Below, in pieces: positions 5,492 to 10,918 of a stretch of DNA of 10,918 bases. Numbering within the stretch: position 1 is the stretch's first letter; every line of letters starts with the position of its first letter. Source of the stretch: Baffinella frigidus (Eukaryota; Cryptophyceae; Cryptomonadales; Baffinellaceae); contig MU646493.1 in the NCBI GenBank assembly GCA_026770585.1, positions 500,941-511,858 on the forward strand, written 5' to 3'. The translations under genes were made by a program, and so were the position numbers. The notes beneath the pieces were generated by a model. The model had not been told where the DNA came from. It searched no databases and saw only the letters and a list, made by a program, of their open reading frames with translations.

Positions 5492-5517
5492 TTCCTCGTG
5501 AGCGAGGAACCCCTGTA
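5492..5517 (-). mobile_element. Solo MITE family 1 end (right type)
   Basis: TTCCTCGTGAGCGAGGAACC then CCTGTA is a right terminus of family 1 with four mismatches over 26 bp and no adjacent partner, 11 bp from the end of copy 3. The stretch 5518-5783 beyond it holds no recognisable gene or repeat. Confidence 0.6.
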
Positions 5518-5783
5518 CCTGCTGTTCCTTGAGCCTACATTTAGTCTTGAGTAGTTGATGGCGAGCCAAAAAGTATCGAGGCAACGCCCGCACTGTAGGC
5601 AACTGAGGAGACGCCCGCATGCAGCTCATCACAGATGAAGCAGTCTCAATGTGAGGACGGAGTCCTGGACGGGCCCGCCTCGGGCGGGAGCGGGATGAGA
5701 AGTCATTTATGTAGACATTAGACATGAGCCTACTTCGGGGGAAAGAGGATTCGCACTCAACACGCTGTGCCTTAACAGAGTGG

Positions 5784-5809
5784 TTCCTTCTGAGCGAGGT
5801 GTGCATGTA
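5784..5809 (-). mobile_element. Second solo MITE family 1 right end
   Basis: TTCCTTCTGAGCGAGGTGTG then CATGTA matches the right terminus of family 1 at most positions. It lies 19 bp before the intact copy at 5829 and lacks a partner. Confidence 0.5.
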
Positions 5810-5828
5810 CACCATTGTGCGTGTGCTG

Positions 5829-5951
5829 TACAGGGGTATCTCGCTCATAAGAACCCCCCCCCCCATGGCACCACCGCAGGGCCCTGGGCATAGTCCTACT
5901 GTAGGGACCTGGGGGGGGGGGGCGGTTTCTTAGGAGCGAGGTGCCTCTGTA
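5829..5951. mobile_element. MITE family 1, copy 4
   Basis: TA-CAGGGGTATCTCGCTCATAA opens the copy and the complementary GGAGCGAGGTGCCTCTG-TA closes it, 123 bp in total. The interior has runs of 13 C and 12 G that would pair with each other. After it, 5952-6213 contains no gene that I can see; CTCATCTCTAGAGATGAG at 6041-6058 is a perfect 18-bp palindrome. Confidence 0.85.
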
Positions 5952-6213
5952 GATGGGAAGGACACTGAAGTTATCTTCTTTTTGTATTATTCTACGGTGA
6001 GTACAGAGCTCTCTATTGAACCCTTAAGTTTTTGAGCAGACTCATCTCTAGAGATGAGCACTGGAATCGCGCTCCCTCCTGCACTACAGAGCGGGGGGGG
6101 GGTGCGTGTCTAGAGTCTATTGTCTAGTTGTCGGTCAAGCAAGTTGGTACAGTACGACTTCCTGGCCAAGCAGCAAGCACGCGCGCCGGCACCCTAGATG
6201 GTGCTCAGCCGCA

Positions 6214-8503
6214 TCACAGCCACATGCTGCCGCCACCCTCCCCGCGCGCCGCCGCCGCCGCAGCCGCCACCTCGATCGCGCCCTCCCCCAGCTGCTGTGC
6301 CTGGCCCCACTCCCCCCCGTCGCCGCTCCCCGGCATCGCCTTGAGCCCGATGTCCTGCCGCGGGCGCCCCCCGCCCGAGGACGCCCGCGACGCGGACCCG
6401 CCCTCTGGGCAGCTCGCGCACTCGAAGGGCATCGTGTCCTCGACCGCCGGCATCTCCTCGAACACGGCGCCCAGGACGCTGCCCATGCTGGCGCGGCGGT
6501 CGCCGCCCAAGCTCGTCCGGCGGTCGTCGGCGAGCATGTCCGCCACCTCGCCCGACGTGGCGCTCAGGAAGGAGTTGTCGCACGCGTCGCTCATCACGCC
6601 GAACGACACGTCCTGCAGCCCCGCCTGCTGCTCCGGGCACCGCCTGCTGTTCACGCCCCACTCCTGCTCCACGTCGCCGCCCTCACTCTCCACAGCCACA
6701 ACCTCCCCCGCCCCCGACCCCGCGCGGCCGTCCACCGCCCGCGGCGCCAGCCACGAGGCGTTGACGGGCGTGTGCACCGCAGCGCGCCCCCCCTGGTCCC
6801 CCTGCGCCCCACGCGTCGCGTGCGTGCAGCAGGCCTGCGCGTCAGGCAGCACCACCTGCAGGCACCGCAGCGAGGTGGGGGGCGAGCCGCCCTCCGCCGG
6901 CGCCGCCTCCTCCTCCGCCACCATCTCTTCCGCCGCGGCCTCAGCCTCGACCGACGAGGAGAGCGCGAGCGCTGCTACCTCCTCTGCGGCGGTCGGCGCC
7001 ACCTCTTCCGCCCCTGCCACAGCCACAGCCTCTGCCTCCGCGTCGCCAGCCACAGCCGCAGCCTGCCCTTCGTCCTGCTCAGCCACCTCAGCCATCTCCT
7101 CCTCATCCTCGCTCAGCTCCTCGTCTTCCTCGTCGACCGTGAGCTCGTCATCGCCCTCCTCCCCGCCCAGCAGCTCGAGCGCCTCCTCGGCCTCGATGCA
7201 CGCCTGGCACGGCTCGCGGGTCTCGCGCAGCACGCCGTGCGGGCACGAGGTCGGCCACGGCGACTCCGTGAGGATCACCTTGGCCACGTGCTGCCGCTCG
7301 CGCCGCGAGTACTTGACGATCACGTGCGGGAGCGACGTGCGCTTGTTGCGCCGCGTGAGCATCGAGAGCGCCTGCCGCAGCAGCGCGTGGAGGTCGAGCA
7401 TGCACTCCTCGATCGCCGCCAGCGTCATCTTGGGCGAGTGGTGCTTGATGATGGGCATCCAGAGCGTCTCGCCCCACCCGAGCGTGTGGCACGCCAGCGC
7501 GTACGCCGCCGTCCCGATCTCTCGGCTCGTGAACTTGAGAGAGGCCTCGGCTTGGAGCGCGAGCTCCCCCAGGTAGTGTGCGAGGCAGAAGGTCGACGAC
7601 GAGGCGAAGTTCTTCTGCATCGTGGTAAGGAGCTCATCGATGTAGTCGCTGGCCGTCTCGAACGTCGGGAGCTTCTCCCCGCCCAACACGGTCATGATCT
7701 TGTCGGCGACGGCCTGCACTTGCTCCTCGGTGCACGCGCCGTCGGTGTAGAAGGCTGCGCGCGAAAAGAAGTTCATGGCGATGTCCGGCACGCTCTTGCC
7801 GACGTGGAGCGCCATGACCGCGCACGCCGCGCCGATCATCTGCAGCTCGCTCGTCTCGATCACTTGGTTCAGCGACGCGCAGTAGCGGTCCAGGTACGCG
7901 ACGGTCTGGTGGTGCGCGGCGGGAAGGTAGGCAGCCTCGGAGTCCTCCTGCAGCTCGTCGATCACGGCCAGCAGCCAGTTGATCAGGATCGAGCGGATGC
8001 TCACGGTCATCTGGTCTTGGAAGCGCAGGTAGTTCAGCTCGGGGATGTGCGTCTGAAGCCGCGCCTTGTAGTACTCCTTCCAGTCAAAGTTGGTCTCCTT
8101 GTCGATGGGCACCTGCACAATATCCGCGCGGTGCCCCCACCCGCGGATCGTCATCCGCTTCCACGTACAGTCCAGCTGCGAGAAGGCGTGCCAGCGCCGG
8201 CATGTCCCGGCGATGGTGCGCAGGTCCCCATGCCCGCGCACTGCGTGCACCAGGATCGCCTCCAGGATTTCGTCGGGAACGTCTATGACGCCCGTCGCCT
8301 TGCTCGAGCCCGCAGGCCCCTCAGGGTGCAGGCTCTTGCGGCTTGGCTCTACAGAATGGTCGACCCACTGGGTGACTAGTGACGTGCTGGCCTGGTACGA
8401 CGACAGGTAGTCGGGAGAGGAGGCGTCCTTGGAGGAGGCGTGGACCGCGGGGGTGTGAAGAAGATGCGCGCCAGAAGTGGAGGGGTCCCCAGCGTGTTGC
8501 CGC
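6214..8503 (-). CDS. Cyclin-F-like F-box/cyclin protein, main exon
   Basis: Residues are counted from the codon at 8509-8511. An F-box spans about 74-123 (VIDVPDEILEAIL ... CRRWHAF). An N-terminal cyclin box spans about 155-285 (IRSILINWLLAVIDELQ, YLDRY, PTFETASDYIDELL) and a C-terminal cyclin fold about 287-410. Then come an acidic, alanine-rich tail (about 446-545) and a basophilic-kinase-like region (RRTS, RRAS at about 664-674) before TGA. Cyclin F-type proteins join an F-box (SCF ubiquitin-ligase binding through SKP1) to a cyclin box that recruits substrates rather than activating a CDK; a similar role here is inference. The exon is open only to a stop at 8533-8535 and has no ATG before the F-box, so translation must start in an upstream exon; the best acceptor is TGTGCAG ending at 8504. 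GC-rich antisense frames are shadows. Confidence 0.88.
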
Positions 8504-8673
8504 CTGCACAATCCGCGCGCGAGAGTCAGATATCACCCACCCCCATAGCCAGCAACGGATTGCCGAAGCACAAACACGGTGACGCGCCCCCCGGGCTCCG
8601 ATCCCGCCCCGCCCGTTCAAACTTCAACGTGCACAATTGGACCAGGCTGGTGGAGAGCGGGCTGGGGCCGCAC

Positions 8674-8744
8674 CGATGGGACGACGGGCTCTGGAGCTCA
8701 GCTGCGTCACCCTTGAGGATCGTGACGCGGGCAAGGGCAGCCAT
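8674..8744 (-). CDS. Candidate first exon of the cyclin-F-like gene
   Basis: The long exon lacks an initiator, so an upstream start is needed. On the minus strand the ATG at 8744 sits in a strong context (GCCCATGGCT) and reads MAALARVTILKGDAAELQSP and onward to SSH. A GT at 8673-8672 (CATCG, then GTGCGG) gives phase 2, matching the acceptor at 8504 and keeping the frame. The implied intron is 170 nt. No domain is recognised in the segment, other donors are possible, and no transcript is available. Confidence 0.3.
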
Positions 8745-9034
8745 GGGCAAAGAGCAGGCGGTGGTCTCGGGCGACAACGGACGGGCGGGGGGCGGTGAGG
8801 CAAGCGGTGGATTTGAAGTCAAAAACCTCGGAGTTGGGTTCAAAATGTGGGCTTTGTGGACGTGACCTGGTACAAACGGTAAAAATTCGAATTTACAACG
8901 TCCGCAAGCGGGCCCGTTCCTGAGGTTCACAACCTGTCCTGTCGGGATTTCGAGATTCCAAGATTCGAGTGTGGGGTGGGATCTCTCCATCGTGGCTGTT
9001 TGGCGACTGTCTTGCAAGTCAAGCTGTTGGCGTA
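8745..9034. promoter_or_regulatory. Divergent intergenic region, probable shared promoter
   Basis: The putative starts of the cyclin-F-like gene (8744, minus) and the thioredoxin-fold gene (9035, plus) are about 290 bp apart and point away from each other. The interval has no repeats, in contrast to the rest of the non-coding DNA, and includes AT-richer patches (GGTAAAAATTCGAATTT near 8879; CAAGATTCGAG near 8959). No TATA box or known factor site could be assigned. A head-to-head promoter is inferred from position only and depends on both starts. Confidence 0.4.
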
Positions 9035-9310
9035 ATGCATAGTCCATCCCACAGCGGAGGCGGCGGTGTTGCAGTCCTCGACGAGAGATCTTGCGTGCGA
9101 CGAGGGAAGGGAGCCGCCACCCGCCCGGGAAGAATCGCGCTGTTCGTTGCGTTGCTGGCAGCGAGCAGCCTGCAAGAGGCGCGGGGCGAGTTCTCGCGCA
9201 TCAAGGGGGAGGAGCTTGCTCAGCTGCGGTCCGACGGAAGCGCCACGGCCGTTTTGATCTTGTGCCACGCGTCGGCGGTGAATTCGCCTGAGAGCGCGGC
9301 GGCGCTGGAG
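9035..9310 (+). CDS. Thioredoxin/PDI-like secretory protein, exon 1
   Basis: From the ATG at 9035 there are 92 codons: a basic N-terminal stretch, a hydrophobic segment (RIALFVALLAASS, about residues 34-46) ending near EARG as a likely signal peptide or anchor, then EFSRIKGEELAQL and AVLILCHASAVNSPES. The last part aligns with the first thioredoxin-fold strand and the region where PDI proteins carry W-C-G-H-C-K; here the CxxC is absent (VNSP in its place). An in-frame ATG at 8969 is an alternative start. The donor is placed at GT 9311 in phase 0, because exon 2 resumes with VWKALDQ, replacing the VWKALF read-through at the end of this exon. A chaperone or scaffold role in the ER is inference. 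Confidence 0.65.
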
Positions 9311-9594
9311 GTGTGGAAGGCGCTTTTTAGGGCCAAACGGGTACCTGGTAACCTTCACTAGCTCAGCTCAAATGACCGTAACTCAGTGGGATCTTGGCCG
9401 ATTTTTTCGTGTTGAATTGTTCTGGACGCTTCGACGTGTTCCAAGTTGAGAGGACAGCAGCTCAATAAGTGGATCACTCTCAGTCCTCCTCTCTAACTTC
9501 GCCAGCAGGTTTGATGTTGTGGGAGCAAATGTTACTTGTGGGACTTGATGTTTGGTTCGCGTCGGTCACACTTCTCACGATAGCGTCAGGAGGG

Positions 9595-9790
9595 CTCCGT
9601 TCTAAGGTCTCAGGATTTAGCAGGAGGTCACAGAACAGAGTTAGGAGGTCCCAGGAGGTCGCAGGATAGAATCCAGCGGTCTCATGATTTAGTCAGGAGG
9701 TGTTAGGGTGTAGTCAGGAGGTCTCAGGATTTAGCCGGAGGAGGTCTCCGAATTCAGTGAAAAGGTCTTACAATTTAGTGATGAGGTCGC
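9595..9790 (+). repeat. Minisatellite of AGTCAGGAGGTCTCAGGATT-type units
   Basis: Degenerate units of about 20-22 bp, with the core AGGAGGTCTCAGGATTTAG, are repeated some eight to nine times and drift in sequence. It lies within intron 1 and on the sense strand is purine-rich. The preceding 9322-9594 has no repeat that I recognise. Confidence 0.8.
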
Positions 9791-9795
9791 AGGAC

Positions 9796-9850
9796 CCAAA
9801 CCCCTCAACCCCAAACCCCGTCAACCCTCGAACCCCTAAACCCCAAACCC
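9796..9850 (+). repeat. Telomere-like heptamers inside intron 1
   Basis: Units such as ACCCAAACCCCTCAACCCC, CGAACCCCTAAACCCC and AAACCCT run to 12 bp before the acceptor AAAAAG at 9861. They are degenerate CCCTAAA heptamers, C-rich on the sense strand, and supply the only pyrimidine-rich tract near that acceptor. Confidence 0.8.
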
Positions 9851-9861
9851 TTTGTAAAAAG

Positions 9862-9954
9862 GTGTGGAAGGCCCTGGATCAGCCGCTGGATGGACTGGTG
9901 CGGATGGTCGCGCTGGACTGCGACGAGTTCCCCAACGACTGCCGGTTCCTACAG
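9862..9954 (+). CDS. Thioredoxin/PDI-like protein, exon 2
   Basis: Thirty-one codons, phase 0 at both ends, read VWKALDQPLDGLVRMVALDC then DEFPNDCRFLQ, with a GTGTGT donor at 9955. V-x-[LM]-V-A-x-[LV]-D-C matches the third strand of the thioredoxin fold in PDI proteins, followed by the usual acidic/polar loop with a second cysteine before the cis-proline strand. The following intron (9955-10062, 108 nt) is short and ends CTCTCGCTGCAG. Confidence 0.75.
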
Positions 9955-10062
9955 GTGTGTGCGAGAACTCCAGATCCTTGCAGAACCCAAAAAAACGCGG
10001 GGGGTTTTAGAACGTGGTCATGCTGGCCTTGAGAATGAGGTGAATAAATTCTCTCGCTGCAG

Positions 10063-10351
10063 GCGGGGAGTGTCCCGCGCGCGATGTTGCTCTCGGGCGG
10101 GGAGCTGACGCGCTACCGCGGCCCGCTCACGCGGAAGAGCGTGGGGATCTTCGCTACCAACTCGATTCCGTCGCCGGTCGCGCAGCTGACCTTCAAGGCG
10201 GTGCCGTGGTGGGAGGGCTCCGAGCTGCGGGGGCGCCGCGCCGTGATCCTCCTCCATGAAGGGAAGGAGGTGCCCATGGCGTTCAGCGCTCTCGCTGTGA
10301 AGCTGGCTGGGACCCATGCCTTTGCGGAGGTGCGGGTAGTCACCAAGGCAG
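10063..10351 (+). CDS. Thioredoxin/PDI-like protein, exon 3 (gene continues)
   Basis: This exon begins AGSVPRAMLLSGGELTRYRG. The VP pair is the expected cis-proline site, then come a strand and the Y-x-G turn typical of PDI thioredoxin domains, with a helix ending near GIFATNSI. A second segment, RRAVILLHEGKEVPMAFSAL and on to FAEVRVV, resembles the beta-alpha-beta start of another thioredoxin-like domain seen after the first in several PDI- and DnaJ-associated proteins. The 3' end is uncertain: GT at 10352 (GGCAG before it, phase 1) or GT at 10330 (GCGGAG before it, phase 0). Read-through enters telomere-like repeats within a few codons, so an intron must begin here and the rest of the gene lies beyond the window. 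Confidence 0.75.
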
Positions 10352-10356
10352 GTCAT

Positions 10357-10677
10357 TACCCTAAACCCTGAACCCTAAACCGTACGCCCTGAACCCTAAA
10401 CCCTGAACCCCAAACACTAAACCCTACACCCTAAACCCGAAACTCGAAACACAGAGCCCGAAAACCTAAACCATGAACCCGAAACCCGAAACCCTGAACC
10501 CGAAACCCCAAACCCCAAACCCCAAACCCGAAACCCGAAACCCGAAATACTAAACCCTACACCCTAAATCCTGAATCTTGAACCCTAAACCTTAAACCTT
10601 AGATGCTAAACCTGAACCCCTAAACCCTAAACCCCAAACACTCAACCCTAAACCCTAACCCCAAGCCCTAAACCCTA
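10357..10677 (+). repeat. Degenerate telomere-like CCCTAAA array
   Basis: Some 45 heptamer-scale units, mainly CCCTAAA, CCCTGAA, CCCGAAA, CCCCAAA and CCCTACA, run on the sense strand of the thioredoxin-fold gene, probably in its third intron. Heavy variation and the position downstream of coding exons argue for an interstitial array rather than a chromosome end, though the window edge prevents certainty. Confidence 0.9.
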
Positions 10678-10918
10678 AACACTCAACACTCAACACTCAA
10701 CACTCAACACTCAACACTCAACACTCAACACTCAACACTCAACACTCAACACTCCACAATCAACACTCCACAATCAACACTCAACACTCCACACTCCACA
10801 ATCAACACTCAACACTCAACACTCAACACTCAACACTCAACACTCAACACTCAACACACAACACTCAACAATCAACACTCAACACTCAACACTCAACACT
10901 CAACACTCAACACTCAAC
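10678..10918 (+). repeat. CAACACT heptamer satellite
   Basis: CAACACT units run regularly to the window end, with occasional CCACACT, CCACAAT and CAACAAT variants around 10751-10803 and 10859-10871. The period is seven, as in the telomere-like array it grows out of, and AAACCCT differs from CAACACT at two positions. A short run of similar units is at 2890-2929. Confidence 0.95.

Larger units (their letters stand above)
9311..9861 (+). other. Intron 1 of the thioredoxin-fold gene, bounded by a 13-bp direct repeat
   Basis: AGGTGTGGAAGGC occurs at 9309-9321 and again at 9860-9872. The splice sites lie inside the two copies (AG before GTGTGG each time), so the 551-nt intron begins with the sequence that begins the next exon. 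Within it lie a 20-22-bp minisatellite (9595-9790) and telomere-like units (9796-9850). A phase-0 join gives ...AALE-VWKALDQPLDG. A long direct repeat at splice junctions is what insertion with a target duplication, or segmental duplication, would leave (introner-like). Confidence 0.7.

Noticed and set aside
5116-5866. Minus-strand open frames with LMSEVPLY / LMSEIPLY peptides
   Set aside because: The peptides are translations of MITE family 1 termini; there is no other coding evidence. Similar predicted proteins elsewhere would be repeat artefacts.
6106-8379. Very long plus-strand open frame (757 codons), plus a 482-codon frame beside it, opposite the cyclin gene
   Set aside because: Both are arginine/histidine- or serine/alanine-rich low-complexity translations with no domain. 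The antisense strand carries clear F-box and cyclin motifs. Long antisense frames are expected in very GC-rich coding DNA.
10357-10918. True chromosome end
   Set aside because: Units are too degenerate, switch to another heptamer, and follow coding exons of an incomplete gene. An interstitial array is the simpler reading, though the window edge prevents proof.

Overview
This is nuclear DNA of a eukaryote, most likely a GC-rich unicellular alga. Reasons: coding segments are split by GT-AG introns, the predicted proteins are eukaryotic (an F-box/cyclin fusion, a secretory-pathway thioredoxin-fold protein), degenerate plant-type telomeric heptamers (CCCTAAA-like) occur inside introns, and non-coding DNA is packed with short palindromic transposon-like elements. 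I cannot fix the lineage; cryptophyte, dinoflagellate, prasinophyte or haptophyte would all be reasonable. No rRNA, tRNA, CRISPR array or bacterial operon structure was seen.

Layout. (1) About 479-5251, plus strand: the 3' half of a short-chain dehydrogenase/reductase (SDR) gene in tiny exons (candidate at 479-521; 1579-1623; 1974-2005; 3073-3216; last exon 5185-5251 with stop). Its introns consist largely of repeats: three copies of a CCCTACGG-type repeat, nested palindromic elements at 526-1574, a (CCCG)19 tract, an inverted pair of related elements just inside both ends of the 1067-nt intron, a partial exon duplication, several MITE families and minisatellites. (2) 5252-6213: a region between convergent genes holding two complete MITEs and several solo ends. 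(3) 6214-8503, minus strand: a long exon for a cyclin-F-like protein (F-box, two cyclin folds, acidic tail), with a possible small first exon at 8674-8744. (4) 8745-9034: a short divergent intergenic region, probably a shared promoter. (5) 9035 to beyond the window end, plus strand: a signal-peptide-bearing, redox-inactive thioredoxin/PDI-like protein in at least three exons. Its first intron is bounded by a 13-bp direct repeat, and its third candidate intron opens into telomere-like repeats and a CAACACT heptamer satellite running off the window.

The genes have no evident joint pathway. The most interesting feature is how mobile and tandem repeats sit in the introns: direct repeats at splice junctions (introner-like), an inverted element pair that could pair and bring the ends of an intron together, MITE insertions whose target duplications can be read from uninterrupted copies in the same window, and telomere-type heptamers in sense orientation in introns of two different genes.
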